A stretch of DNA of 64,000 nucleotides from Cephalopachus bancanus (taxonomy: Eukaryota; Chordata; Mammalia; Primates; Tarsiidae), in contig JAPVLO010000007.1 of the NCBI GenBank assembly GCA_027257055.1, forward strand, positions 434,001 through 498,000. Reading direction: 5' to 3'. The notes beneath the pieces were generated by a model, which was given only the letters and a program-made list of their open reading frames with translations, had not been told where the DNA came from and ran no database searches. The first letter of the stretch is position 1, and each line of letters starts with the position of its first letter. The translations under genes and the position numbers were made by a program. Below are positions 9,655 to 19,880 of this stretch, piece after piece.

Positions 9655-10214
9655 ACATCAGTTATCTGTTGCCACAACAATGTTGCCTAACAAACAACCC
9701 GAACTCCAATGGCTTAAAACAACAATCATTTATTCTCCCCCTGCCACGGGCTGGTTGGGCAGTCCTGCTGATTTGGTCCCAGCTCAATGGATTGTAGCTG
9801 GTCGTGACTTATAACGTTGGAGGTTGGCTGGCAGATCTCGGATGGCCTTGGCTGGCCTTGGCTGGGACGACTCACCTCTGCTCTGTGTGGTTTCTCTTCC
9901 TCACTCAGATGGCTTGGCTTGAGGTCACAGTGGAGGCAGGGGTCTGAGGGGGCGGGGTGGGGGGAGAAAGAGAGAATGAAGAGAGGCGTTACGCAGGGTT
10001 TCTTGGAGTCTGGACTTGGAATGGGCACACTATCACACCATCACTTACGCTTCACCCTTCACCCTATTGGCCAAAACAGGTCAAGGTGCCACCTAGATCC
10101 CACAGATGGGGAATGGAGCCCACATCTTGATGGGAGTGGCAGGTCACATTGCACAGGGGAAGGTGCTAGAGTGGGAAAGAACTGGGCCATTTTTTGCAAT
10201 CTATCACAGATTGT
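9655..10214 (-). mobile_element. MaLR-type LTR (MLT1-like), minus strand
   Basis: On the plus strand it opens CAGTTATCTGTTGCCACAAC and GGCTTAAAACAACAATCATT, the reversed 3' end of a mammalian MaLR-type LTR, and closes with CCATTTTTTGCAATCTATCAC. The open frames across it are by-products of this repeat. Confidence 0.6.
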
Positions 10215-10440
10215 GAGCGCATACATTGTCCATTTTATTGGATGCTGCCAAGTTATCCCTCTAAGTGGCCGGTCCAGTCTACATCCTATGGACAGTGGGC
10301 AGGAAGGACCACTTCCCTGCAACCTCCCCTGCATGGAATTTGTGCACTTGACTGGCACCTGGGCTAGACCTGTGATGCTCCACCACAGCACAAGGTTCAC
10401 AAGGAGAGAGGAGACGTGAAATGCATTTCCCCGAGCGTTC
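10215..10440 (-). mobile_element. Ancient LINE fragment, part 3, and short unique flank
   Basis: TTGGATGCTGCCAAGTTATC and GTCCAGTCTACATCC continue the reversed LINE text interrupted at 9654. Beyond about 10330 similarity fades. Confidence 0.45.
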
Positions 10441-10471
10441 ACTTTATGCATCTTTTTCAGGGACAAAACCC

Positions 10472-10729
10472 TTTTTTTTTTTTTTTTTTGAGTTGGAATC
10501 TCACTCCCTTGCCCAGACTAGAGTACAGTGGCACACTCACGGCCACCCCAGTGTTGACCTGCTGGGCTCTGGTGATTCTTCCTCCTCAGCCTTCCAAGTA
10601 GCTGGAACTATCGGCATGGATTACCATACCCGGCTATCTTCTATTTATTTATTTATTGTAGAGATGAGGTGTCACCAAGCTGCCTGGGTTGGTCTCGAAC
10701 TTGCAGGCTCAGGCCACTGAGCCCGGCCT
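10472..10729 (-). mobile_element. Alu with internal deletion in the left arm
   Basis: T-run, right arm, then a left arm lacking about 45 bp before GCCACTGAGCCCGGCC. Flanked by GACAAAACCC at 10462-10471 and 10730-10739. Confidence 0.9.
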
Positions 10730-10739
10730 GACAAAACCC

Positions 10740-11040
10740 ATTTTTTTTTTTTTTTTTTTTGAGTTGGAGTTTCACTCTATCACCCAGACTGGAGTGCAGT
10801 GGCCGCTCCCGGCCACCGCAGCCTCAACCTGCTTGGCTCCGGCAATCCTTCCGCCTCGGCCTTCCAAGTAGTTGGAACTACAGGCGCGTGCTACCACGCC
10901 CAGCTCATTTTTAAAATTTACTGTAGAGATGAGGAATCGCCAAGTTGCCCAGGCGGGTCTCGAACCCGCGGGCTCAGGCAATCCACTCGCCTCAGCGTCC
11001 CAAAGGCGCGGGATTACAGGCTGAGCCACTGAGCTCGGCT
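10740..11040 (-). mobile_element. Alu, young lineage-specific subfamily
   Basis: Full dimer directly next to the previous Alu. It entered the 3' duplication of its neighbour: (A)AAACCC(C)ATTT appears a third time at 11041. The B-box region is a perfect GCGGG/CCCGC hairpin, and the A box is the TGGCTCAGCCTG form. Confidence 0.95.
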
Positions 11041-11129
11041 AAACCCCATTTCTAATGAATAAAACAAACATGGATATAATGCATGACAGTACAAAATTCA
11101 CATGAAAGTTTGAGAAGTCATAAGATTTC

Positions 11130-11420
11130 AGCTGTATGTGGCGGCTTATGCCTGTAAACCCAGCAGTTTGGGAGGTGGAGGCAAGAGGATTACCTGAGCT
11201 CAGGGGTTCGAGACCAGCCTGTACAACATGATGAGGCTTTGTCTCTACAATAAATAAAAAAATCAGCTGGGCATAGTGGCACATGTCTGTGGATCCAACT
11301 ACTTAGAAGGCTGAGGCAGAAGGATCACCTGAGCCCAGCAGGTTGAGGCTGTGCTGAGCTGTGATTGTACCACTGTCCTCCAGCCTGGGAGACAGAGATC
11401 CTGACGCAAAAAATAAAGAA
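11130..11420 (+). mobile_element. Alu, intermediate type
   Basis: Left arm GGCGGCTTATGCCTGTAAACC and GGGGTTCGAGACCAGCCTG, right arm AGAAGGCTGAGGCAGAAGG. Degraded, with a short tail. Confidence 0.85.
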
Positions 11421-11543
11421 ACCATACGATTCCAAAGAAATGTCTTGCTCACAAGGCCCTCTACCTCAGACTTGACATTGCATCCTCAGAATTTCTGCCT
11501 GTGTTCACTGGGTACTCAGCTACTACTTAAAAATTGCCTCCTA

Positions 11544-11837
11544 GCCGGGCTTGGTGGCTCAGCCTGTAATCCCGCGCCTTTGGGAGGCTGAGGTGAGTGG
11601 ATTGCCTGAGCCCGCGGGTTCGAGACCCGCCTGGGCAGCAAGACCTCATCTCTACAATAAATCAAAAAATCAGCCGGGCGTGGTAGCACATGCCTGTAAT
11701 TCCGGCTACTTGGAAGGCTGAGGCTGAGGAGGAAGGCTCGCCGGAGCCCAGCAGGTCAAGGCTGCGGTGGCCAGGAGCAGCCAGTGCACTCCAGTCTGGG
11801 TGACAGAGTGAGACTCCAACTGAAAAAAAAAAAAAAG
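11544..11837 (+). mobile_element. Alu, youngest subgroup
   Basis: Full dimer, GCCGGGCTTGGTGGCTCAGC start, AATCCCGCGCCTTTGGGAGG, and the shortened CCTGGGCAGCAAGACC linker. A perfect 13-bp duplication AAATTGCCTCCTA sits at 11531-11543 and 11838-11850. The right-arm hairpin is partly decayed (GGCCAGGAGCAGCCAG). Confidence 0.97.
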
Positions 11838-11861
11838 AAATTGCCTCCTACGTCCAGACAC

Positions 11862-12250
11862 GATTCCTAGCGATAGATGAGTGTCAAGGTCCCTGCCGTC
11901 TTGGAACTAAACATTCAGGAGAAGAGACTGCAAACATTAATAATTTCAGGAAGTGATATAAGCTATGAAGATAATCAAATGGGGTGGTATGAGAGACAGC
12001 CCCGTGGCTGAGGGCTGTGACCTTAGACTGGGAGGTTAGGGAAGGTGCCTTTGAGTAGGTGACATCCGAGCCCTAAGTGACAAGGAGACAATGAGGTGGA
12101 AGATCTGAGGGAAGCGTGCACCAGGCAGAGGGAACAGCAGTGCACAAGTCCCGGTGATAACAAGCTCGGTGTGGTCCAGGAACAGGGAAGAGGCCCTTGA
12201 GGCTGGAGCCCAGGGAATCCAGGTGAGAAAGGCAGGTGAGAAAGGTGAGG
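11862..12250 (+). mobile_element. Ancient repeat family A, long copy
   Basis: AAGGTCCCTGCCGTCTTGGA, TTTCAGGAAGTGATATAAGC, GGGAAGGTGCCTTTGAGTAG, GATCTGAGGGAAGCGTGCAC, CAGGCAGAGGGAACAGCAG and GGTCCAGGAACAGGGAAG follow one another in the order of the common family. Best-preserved copy in the window. Confidence 0.55.
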
Positions 12251-12259
12251 CATGGAGGT

Positions 12260-12340
12260 TGGCAGAGACCAGACAGCTATTGAGTGCCTACTGTGTGCCT
12301 AGTACTGTGCTAGTTGCCTTCCCCCTCCTCTGCCCTTGGG
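12260..12340 (-). mobile_element. MIR or related fragment
   Basis: ATTGAGTGCCTACTGTGTGC followed by CTAGTACTGTGCTAG is the reversed 3' segment of MIR-like SINEs. Short. Confidence 0.45.
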
Positions 12341-12915
12341 AGACAGAGAAAGTCAGTGCAGCCTCTGCTGGTCTGCCGTGAGTGGGTAGAATGAGCTTAT
12401 GTCATGGGTAGCAGTAGTGAGGGGGGCGGACAGTCCTCACGCTGAGGACTGAGAATGGCAGTGAGCTCCTGCTGGCGTCGGCGGGGCAGAGGTGGTCCCC
12501 AGGTCACGGTTGGCTCCAAGGAACTGGAAGAAAGAGGGATGGGGACCAAGGTAAGCAAGAGGACCCCGGGAGCAGTGATGAGGCCACTGGGAGGTGACAG
12601 AAAGGAGAGCCACCACTGACCCGGGGCACCCCTTGCAGTGGCGTGTCCTAGGAAGCCCGCACCACTGGCCTTCAAAGACGCCACTTCCACCGCCTGGCGG
12701 CTCTGGGGCCCTGGGCAAACCATCCTGCCTCTCAGCCTTCATTTTCTTAGTTTTCTCAGTGGCGGTGAGAGGACCAAGTCTCTGGCCACAGCAGAATCTC
12801 CCGGGAACTCCCCTAGAGGCCTCTGTTCAAACTAATTTTGTCTTGGGTCAGTCAGTAGGTCCTTCTTTCTGTCTAACCACATTCTCCCATGAGGAGTCAG
12901 AAACTCTGGGCTTCC
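12341..12915. other. GC-rich unique sequence
   Basis: Nothing recognised. Open frames on both strands are uninformative and lack domain-like features. Confidence 0.3.
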
Positions 12916-13140
12916 ACGCTGCTTTAGTTTATTAGCCATGACTGCTTTTCACTGCCTCGGCATCCCCATCTATTATTTTATTTTTTTTTTTATTGAGATT
13001 AGGGTCACTCTAGGTTGCCTAGGCTGGTCTCGAACTCCTGTGCTCAAGCGATCCTCTCACCTTGGCCTCCCAAAGTGCTGAGATTATAGTTGCGCGCCAC
13101 TGCACCCAGCCAGGATCCTCATCTGTTAAGCAAAGACAAC
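12916..13140 (+). mobile_element. MIR piece split by an Alu monomer
   Basis: CACTGCCTCGGCATCCCCATCT before, and TCCTCATCTGTTAAGC after, the inserted Alu monomer read as the MIR stretch 'cctcagtttcctcatctgtaaaa'. Confidence 0.4.
12974..13110 (-). mobile_element. Alu left monomer (FLAM-like)
   Basis: A T-rich start is followed directly by a single left-arm unit (GGTTGCCTAGGCTGGTCTCG ... CTCCCAAAGTGCTGAGATTA). CATCTATTA before and CATCTGTTA after (8 of 9) suggest an independent monomer insertion and not a broken dimer. Confidence 0.75.
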
Positions 13141-13740
13141 TTCCCACTCCCGGATCCCACCACACAGGAGACTGGCTACCGTCCAGGGAGATCCCAGAGG
13201 ATGAACAGGGACAGAGATAACTGGGTGAGAGTCTCCTCCTCTGTCCCCTCCCGTCAGGCATGGGGCGGGGTTGGGGGGGTGGTAAGTAGAAAGAACACAA
13301 CTAGCAAACATGCCAGGAGGCTACACACCAAATAAACAAAGGAAACACTGCAAGCTCTGTGCACCCGGGCCAGGACGACGCCCGAGGGTGCCCTTGCGGT
13401 TTGTTCTGGAGCTGCTGTGGCAGGTGGGTCCTGTCCCTGCAAGATGGGGCCTGGGCAGGCCCACGTTACCTGGAGAGATAAGATCCCTCTCCTGATCGAT
13501 TCCTGAGGACAGGCCCCGCCACGGATGACTGAGCCCACGCTCGAGGGCCCGAGGATGGCGTCAGGTAGACACACACGGTCTCAGGCAGACATGCGGTGTG
13601 TTTGTTTGGTTCAGACACTGACTGGGCACCGGCCGCGTGCCAGGGCCTCTCCCGAGCATTTCTGCTATGCTCCAAGGCAGCTGGGGGGCAACTCAGCTGC
13701 CAGAGAGACTCGTGGTTTGTGCATAAATTCCACGACATAT
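13141..13740. other. Unique sequence
   Basis: GC-rich and unrecognised. A possible reversed MIR 3' segment (GGGCACCGGCCGCGTGCCAG) lies near 13625. No gene supported. Confidence 0.3.
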
Positions 13741-13915
13741 GCGTCTCCTCATTCAAGTCTTCTGACAGCCCTTCCAGGTGAGGACTTTTGTTCCCACCGT
13801 ACAGATGAGGATGCTGAGGCTCAGAAAGGTGAGGCTACTTGTTCAGAGTCACACAGCTGGAGAGAGGCAGAGCTGGGAGTGAACCCAAGGCTGTGACCTT
13901 GCCCTTCTCCATCTG
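13741..13915 (-). mobile_element. MIR, minus strand
   Basis: GTACAGATGAGGATGCTGAG, GCTCAGAAAGGTGAGGCTAC, AGTCACACAGCTGGAGAGAG and GGGAGTGAACCCAAGGCTG form the classic reversed MIR core. Confidence 0.85.
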
Positions 13916-13959
13916 GCTTTACCGTCTGGATGGGTAATAACCAGATACAAATAATGATA

Positions 13960-14245
13960 GGCTGAAGCAGTGGTTCACGCCTGTAATACCAGCACTTTGG
14001 GAGACTGAGGTGGGAGGATTGTTTGAGCTCAGGAGTTCGAGACCAGCCTGCACAACATAGCTAGACCTTGTCTCTACAAAAAAATACAAAAATGAGCTGT
14101 GCATGGTAGTGTGCAACTTAGTCCCAGGTACTTGGGAGGCTGAGGAGGAAGGATTGCCTGAGCCCAGGAGGTTGAGGCTACAGTGAGCTGTGATGGTGCC
14201 ATTGCGCTTCAGCCCGGGCGACAGAGTGAGACCCTGACTAAATAA
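13960..14245 (+). mobile_element. Alu, AluJ-like
   Basis: Old-type dimer (GGTTCACGCCTGTAATACC, GAGTTCGAGACCAGCCTGC, GAGACCCTGACT). ATAATGAT(A/G) occurs at 13951 and about 14251, a plausible decayed target duplication. Confidence 0.9.
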
Positions 14246-14284
14246 TCATAATAATGATGAAGACAATGATGAGGATGAGGATGC

Positions 14285-14495
14285 TGACAGTCTTTGCTTA
14301 CTGAGTACCAAAAATGCTAGGACCTGTGCTGAGAACAATACATGCATTTTCTGTTTCATTTGGTCCCCTTGGCAGTCAACTAAGCGGGTACTATTATTAC
14401 CCCGACTGTACCAATGAACAATGACTTAGCCAGGAGCAGTCAGTTAGCAGAGGCAGAGATGGGATTCAAACCCAGCCCTACGGACACCAGACTTG
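14285..14495 (-). mobile_element. MIR, minus strand
   Basis: TTACTGAGTACCAAAAATGC, GGGTACTATTATTACCCCGA, CAGAGGCAGAGATGGGATTC and AAACCCAGCCC give a nearly full reversed MIR. Confidence 0.8.
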
Positions 14496-14734
14496 GCTGA
14501 ACACAGGGGGTGGGTGGGGGCAGGAGCCGACGGGGGGGGGGGCAGAAGTGGGGGTGCAGACATGGCTCTTCTCTGATGACCTCCACTCTGCGGGGACAGG
14601 GTGCATCTCACACGTGGCACAAGCCTGAGCCCAGTGAGCTGGACCACAGGAAGGGTTTTTTCCAGGCAGCGAGGACAGACCTTCCTCTGTCATCACTGTC
14701 ATCCCTCCTGGAATGCAGGAGGGCATGACGGCTA

Positions 14735-14900
14735 CATCCTTCAGGCCAGAAGAGTAGGAGTTGGGTCTGAATCCCAGCCCTGCCCACCATAGCTGAAGGC
14801 CTCTCTTCCTGCCTTCCCATCCATAAAATGGTGGCCACCGCCAAAGTACCCCGCAGAGGTTGGCAGAGGATTGGATGAGGATGGCTCTATTCAAAGAAAT
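14735..14900 (+). mobile_element. MIR
   Basis: GGTCTGAATCCCAGCCCTGC, CCATCCATAAAATGGTGGCC and GAGGATTGGATGAGG follow the MIR core and 3' half. Confidence 0.75.
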
Positions 14901-15350
14901 ATCTGCCTGGCGCCAGGGACCGCCACAGGCTCAACCTGACCTTGAAGACGCGCTCTCTCTGGGACCGCCTCGTCTCACGGGGCCTGCAGGGAAATTGGGC
15001 AGGGGAGTTCAGGTTGCTGTTGGAGAAGGCCGCCCCCTTCCGGAGAAGCCGGTGTGCCTCTCCCAAGTACTTTTCGAGAAGTATGAGTTTGCTGCTGTAA
15101 CAGAGTAGGACACACAGAGTGGCTTCAGCAACAGCAGCTTGTGGAGGCGGGAAGTCGAGGTCGCAGCGTCAGCAGGGCTGGTTCTCTCTGAGACTGTAAG
15201 GGAGAGTCCTCCCCTCTCCTCACTCCTGGGGAGTGCTGGCAGTCTCTGATGTTCCCTGGCTGGTCGACCCCTCCCCCGACCCTGGCCTTCGTCTCTGGAT
15301 GCTCTCCTTGTGTCTGTTTTGCCCAGACTTCTTGCCCAGATGTCCTCTTC
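14901..15350. other. Unique GC-rich sequence
   Basis: No element or gene recognised. Confidence 0.3.
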
Positions 15351-15359
15351 TGTAAGGAC

Positions 15360-15664
15360 ACTCAGGCTGGGTATGGCAGTTCATGCCTATAATCCCAGCT
15401 CTTTGGAAGGCCAAGATGAGAGGATTGCCTGAGCCCACGGGTTCAAGACCAGCCTGGGCAACTTGACGAGACTTCGTCTCCACAATAAATAAAAAAGTTA
15501 GCCAGGCGGGGTGGTGCGTGTCTGTAGTTCCAACTTGGAAGGCTGAGGTGGAAAGGTTGCCTGCCAGCAGGTTGAGGCTGCGGTGGTCGTGAGCGTGCCA
15601 CTGCACTCCACCTGGGTGACAGAGTGAGACTCTGACTCAAAAAACAAAACAAAACAAACAAAAA
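15360..15664 (+). mobile_element. Alu, lineage-type with small deletions
   Basis: Full dimer with an AAAAC-type tail (about 15639-15664). TGTAAGGAC at 15351-15359 and 15665-15673 flanks it. Right-arm deletions shorten GGAAGGCTGAGG...CTGCCAGCAGG. Confidence 0.9.
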
Positions 15665-15674
15665 TGTAAGGACG

Positions 15675-16200
15675 CCCGCCATACTGGAGCCAGCCCACCC
15701 GAAAGACCCCACTTTGACTCAGCTCCTTCTGGGAAGAACCCGTCTCCCAATAAGGGGACATTGTGAGGTCCTGGGAGTGAGGACTCTGGCATACAAATGT
15801 GGGGGAAGGAAGCACAATTCTATTCAAAACAGCCGGGAAGGGGAGGGACAGAGCCAGTCTCTTCCATCTGCCAGGTTTGGGAAGTCTTCGAAGGTCTGGG
15901 CGCCCTTGGGGGCACGGACACCCAAGGCACCTCCGCCCATTAAGGGACACTCAGGGAGCAGGCTGTCACCCCAGCATGGTGGGGGAGGCCAGCGAGGTGG
16001 GAAGAGACACTCTACCTCTCTGTGAATGTTGCCACCGTGCTTTGCACCTTTAGAAGGTTGTAGAAAGGGGCAGGCAGGCCTGGGCTTTCTGAAACACCTT
16101 TCTAAGAAAAAGGCCACCCAGTTCTCCCAGAGTCATCTCCCTCCTCAAGGGAAGGGCCTAGAAGCTGGCCCCAGGTGTACTGACACAGCCTGGCGCAGTG
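15675..16200. other. Unique GC-rich sequence
   Basis: No repeat or gene recognised; several overlapping frames, none convincing. Confidence 0.3.
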
Positions 16201-16204
16201 CCTG

Positions 16205-16420
16205 GCTGGCGAGTGTCAGAGCTTAAGTCCTGGACCTGCCTCTCCATTGCTGTTTGGCCTTGGGCAAGTTGCTTTGCTTCTCAGAACCTCGGTTTCATGG
16301 CTGGTAAAATGGAGAGAGCAATTATACCTCCTTTCTAGTGTTATTTTAAATGTCACCTGGGAGGATGTGTGAGAAAGGCTCAGCATGGGCAGGCCCCCTG
16401 GTGACCCCCGGAGGATGCTG
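16205..16420 (+). mobile_element. MIR
   Basis: TGTTTGGCCTTGGGCAAGTTGC, CTCAGAACCTCGGTTTCATG, GGTAAAATGGAGAGAGC and GGAGGATGTGTGAGAAAGG in MIR order. Confidence 0.85.
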
Positions 16421-16443
16421 GCTCTTCTCATAGTGGGCTATGG

Positions 16444-16759
16444 CAGGGGTCCCCAAGCTCCAGAACCAGGCCGCACAGCAGGAGGTGAGCAGCAGGCAGG
16501 CGAGTAAGCAAAGCATCTGAGTTTGTAGCCGCCCCCCATCGCTTGCATTACGGCCTGAGCTCTGCCTCCTGTCAGAGCAGCAGCATTAGATTCTCATAGG
16601 AATGCGAATCTTATTGTGAACCGCGCATGCCAGGGATCCAGGAATAAAGTGCACCATAAATGTAATGTGCTCGAATCATCCCCAAACATCCCCCTGCCCC
16701 ATCCAAAAATTGTCTTCCATGAAAGTGGTCCCTGATGCCTAAAAGGCTGGGGACCGCTG
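16444..16759 (+). mobile_element. Non-autonomous hAT-type DNA transposon, copy 1
   Basis: Begins CAGGGGTCCCCAAGC and ends GGCTGGGGACCGCTG, an imperfect terminal inverted repeat. Internal blocks (CACAGCAGGAGGTGAGC, TTAGATTCTCATAGGAATGC, AAAAATTGTCTTCCATGAAA) also occur in the copy at 22314. Flanks GGCTATGG and GGCTGTTG (6 of 8) fit an 8-bp hAT duplication. No coding capacity. Confidence 0.8.
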
Positions 16760-16829
16760 GGCTGTTGGGTTGAATGGATAGATGGATGCGGAGAGCAGGT
16801 CTTAGGCTGGTTGGCTTCCTGGACATTCC

Positions 16830-17335
16830 TTCTTTAAGGACTTGTGAAACCCACTTCCAGCATCACATCCAAATACTGCCCCATCACTTATTATTATTAT
16901 TATTGCAATTATTATTTTGAGTTGGGGGTCTCACTCTACTGCCCAGGCCTGAGTGCAGTGGCATGATCATGGCTTACCACAGCCTCTGTCTCCTGGGCTC
17001 AGGTGATCTTCCTGCCTTAGCCTCCTGAGTAGCTGTGACTACAGGCGCCACCATGCCTGGATAATTTTTAATTTTTTTGTAGACAGGAGGTCTCGCTATG
17101 TTGCGCGGGCTGGTCTTGAACTCCTGAGTGCAAGTGATCCTCCAGCCTCGGCCTCCAAAAGTGCTGAGATTACAGGCAGAAGCCACCTCGCCTGGTCTCC
17201 CATCACTTGTTAGTTGTGGTCTTGAGCAAGGTACCACCACCCTGACCTTCACCTTCCCACCTAAAAAATGGGGAGATGATGTAGTCACATCTGTCATGAG
17301 CTTAGCCCAGTGCCTGGCACACGGGCCTCTTGGAG
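16830..17335 (+). mobile_element. MIR split by an Alu
   Basis: ACTTGTTAGTTGTGGTCTTG, CTAAAAAATGGGGAGATGATG and CCCAGTGCCTGGCACACGGG after the Alu, with a degraded 5' part before it. Confidence 0.6.
16890..17198 (-). mobile_element. Alu, AluJ-like
   Basis: Full dimer on the minus strand, tail altered to (TTA)n. Flanked by CCCATCACTT at 16880-16889 and 17199-17208. Confidence 0.92.
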
Positions 17336-18110
17336 AACGACAGCTCTTTCTTGGTGGCCAAGGAGCCCTGGCTGATGCCGCTTCTGTCCGCAGGTGGGCA
17401 GCCACTCCGATCAGGAGGCAACACCTCCTACAGCAGCCACGTTTCCATGGCAGGCCGGGCGGTGTTGCTATTTTCAGATAACACCCAGTGACATCTCAGC
17501 AATGCTGGAGTTAGACAGGACGGGCCCAAACAACCATTTCCCACACAGGATCAGAGTTCGATGGCCAAGGAGGGGGGGTCCCCAGACCCGCTGCAGCCCT
17601 GAGCTGGGTTCTGTCTGAGCATGGGGGTCTGGCCTTCAGAGAGTGGGCATCCCTGGTCCCTATCTTCCCTGTGCCTCTCTGGATCCACCCTCCACCATCT
17701 GCTCCCCATCAGAGCCCCGGAGGCCCACCCACCTGGATGCTCCAGTGACTCCATTGCACGCTGGCTCTGGCTGTGTTCGGGCGGCAGGAATCACGGCACT
17801 GCCCCCAGCTGCATCCCGACAGGGCTGCCCGGGCTGGCTTCCTTCCACCCAGGCGACACTGTCCCCTTGCCCCTTCAATCTGGGGGATCACTGGTTCCCC
17901 AGCGACAGCTCTTGGGTTGATACTATGGCGCGTCAAGTTCCACACCCTCTGCCCACCACTTCGAAAAACCCTCCCCAGCCCCCCACTCTGATAGCCCGTT
18001 CTGGCCTCTCCGATATTCCAGCCTCACTCACTGTGTCCTCCCCCCGCCCTCCTGCCTCAACCCCTCTCTCCCGCTACCCTCCCTCCATCCCTCCTTCTCC
18101 ATCTATGGCT
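17336..18110. other. GC-rich unique sequence
   Basis: No repeat recognised. A long plus-strand frame (17643-18224) runs out of it into a family A repeat and looks like a chance frame. Confidence 0.35.
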
Positions 18111-18425
18111 GCCAGTGTCTATTCTAGGTGGCACAACAGGGAACGGACAAGGTCCCCGCTGATGCCATGGAGCTTACACTCTAGCAGGGAGACAGATGAG
18201 AAACCTATAAATAAAATAAGATAGCTTCAGAGATGAATTGTGTTAAGAGGTAACAGTGGAGGGCTGGCCACAGTGATGCGGGGCAGGACAAGCTGGGGTG
18301 GGTGGTCAGGGGAGGCTTGACCATGGGAAGGTGCCAGCCATGGGAGGCTCTGGAGGAAGGGCCTTCCAGGTCGGGGAACTGCAGTGTGAAGGGGCCGAGG
18401 TGGGCTCGAGTGCGATGAGTCTGAG
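18110..18425 (+). mobile_element. Ancient repeat family A
   Basis: GGTCCCCGCTGATGCCATGG, AGCTTACACTCTAGCAGGGA, GACAGATGAGAAACC, TAAATAAAATAAGATAGC and GGGCCTTCCAGGTCGGGG. Clear family A wording. Confidence 0.55.
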
Positions 18426-18609
18426 GAACAGAGTCAAGGCCAGTGAGACTTCCAAATAGCCCTCTCCCTGCCTCCTTGGGGTCTTTGCTGAGTGGTCCCA
18501 GGGCTTCCCTTTCCTCGGTGAAATCCCCCCACTCCCAGCAAAAATGTCTGCACTTCGGAGGTGGGGGCTGCCTCTCCTCTGGCTTTTCATGGCATCAGGG
18601 ACCACCGCC

Positions 18610-18790
18610 ATAGGCTGGATCTCTGCCCTGTCACATCACAACCTGTGGATGCCCATCGCCCCCGTGGGGACCAGATGCACTCCTTCCAGTCTGGCCTATG
18701 ACTGAGTCACCTTTGTGTCCCCAAGTCTGACACAGGGCTGGGCCCCAGGTGGGTGCACAGTAAACACGTATGGGGTTAAATAAGTGTGCA
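18610..18790 (+). mobile_element. L2/MIR-age 3' end fragment
   Basis: TTTGTGTCCCCAAGTCTGAC, ACAGGGCTGGGCCCCAGGTG and CACAGTAAACACG resemble the common old LINE/SINE 3' ending 'ccagcgcctagcacagtgcctgg...taaat'. Confidence 0.4.
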
Positions 18791-18799
18791 GATGGCAAG

Positions 18800-19019
18800 T
18801 GCCCAGGGAGTTCAAGGGAGAGGATGGCCACAAGGAGGGGAAGTAGTCAGGGAAGGTTTCCTGGAGAAGGCAGGACTTGGCCACCATCTTGCAGGGGTGG
18901 GGAGGAAGGGGTGAGGAAATTCCCAGCAGGGGAACGCACGTGTCAAGGCCCAGAGGATGAATCAGAGGTCAGTCTTGCCTCCTGTCAGACCCCAGAAAAA
19001 GCCAGGGAGATAAAGTGAG
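18800..19019. other. Possible family A fragment
   Basis: GGGAAGGTTTCCTGGAGAAG and CATCTTGCAGGGGTGG hint at the middle of family A. Not secure. Confidence 0.35.
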
Positions 19020-19135
19020 AAAGAGAGGGTAAGCCCTTTGTGAGCCTCAGTTTCCCCAACTGGCAAATGGGATATTAAATCTGCACTCACTAAATGAGAT
19101 TGTGCTCATGAGGCACTTGGTGTGGTACAGACCCG
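19020..19135 (+). mobile_element. MIR fragment
   Basis: GAGCCTCAGTTTCCCCAACT, GGCAAATGGGATATTAAATC and CTAAATGAGATTGTGCTCATG. Confidence 0.7.
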
Positions 19136-19654
19136 ATCCTTTAAAGGCTGTCAACAGGGCCTGGGCCCATCTCCACACCCCCGAGTCAGACCCTTGGCTC
19201 TATGGAACTCAGATGGTCCAACCTCCTGGATCTGACAGAGCCAAAGCCCTGCAGGCTCTTGACTCACCTGACGGAATCCAGCACTAATCCACACCCCAGA
19301 AATTTCTGCTCCAAGCCCTGTGCCGCTGTGGGAAATGCTGATCTCAACAAGGTTTCCCCGAAGACACCCAAGAGGGAGGGCTCTCCCAGGTCTGCTAGAC
19401 TTGGTTCAGCTGCGGGTGTGACTCTCACAGCTGAGCATTAGAATAATTCCAGAACAATGGTTTGCCCACTAGGTATTGCAGGTCTAGTGCTTAGGCCCAC
19501 CAGGCTTTAGGGGCCCACAAGAATATTCTGATCTACTGCAAAACCATAAGCAAAAAAGGGTATAATCTACTTGGGATATATTCATCTTTAGACCAATGCA
19601 TATGCGAACATAATTTTTAATACATTTTCTAGAAAACGGAGCTATGAGGTGGAG
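19136..19654. other. Unique sequence
   Basis: No element recognised; the end (19550-19640) is AT-richer. Confidence 0.3.
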
Positions 19655-19880
19655 AGGTGAGGGGGAAACTAGTCAACACCTTCCTTGGTCCCCAGTGGGG
19701 GGATGAGGGGGAGACTAGCTGATGCCCTCCCTTGGTCCCTGGAGGGGGCGAGACTAGTCACCCTCCCATGGTCCTGGGGTAGGGGGGCGTGGCTAGGGAG
19801 AGACTCGCCGTCGTCACCCCCCATGATCCCTCGGGGGGCGAGAGGGAGACTAGCTGCCACCCAGTGCTCCCCCTCACTCC
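19655..19880. repeat. GC-rich minisatellite, about 5 degenerate ~45-bp units
   Basis: Each unit carries GAGGGGGAGACTAG(C/T), a variable spacer, then CCTCCCTTGGTCCCTGG and a G run. Units start near 19655, 19702, 19747, 19797 and 19839. Between units both substitutions and length changes occur, as in an old VNTR. Confidence 0.8.

Noticed and set aside
9817..10419. 200-codon plus-strand frame
   Set aside because: It lies mostly over a MaLR-type LTR and an old LINE piece.
17643..18224. 193-codon plus-strand frame
   Set aside because: GC-rich chance frame that runs into an ancient repeat; no domain or splice context.
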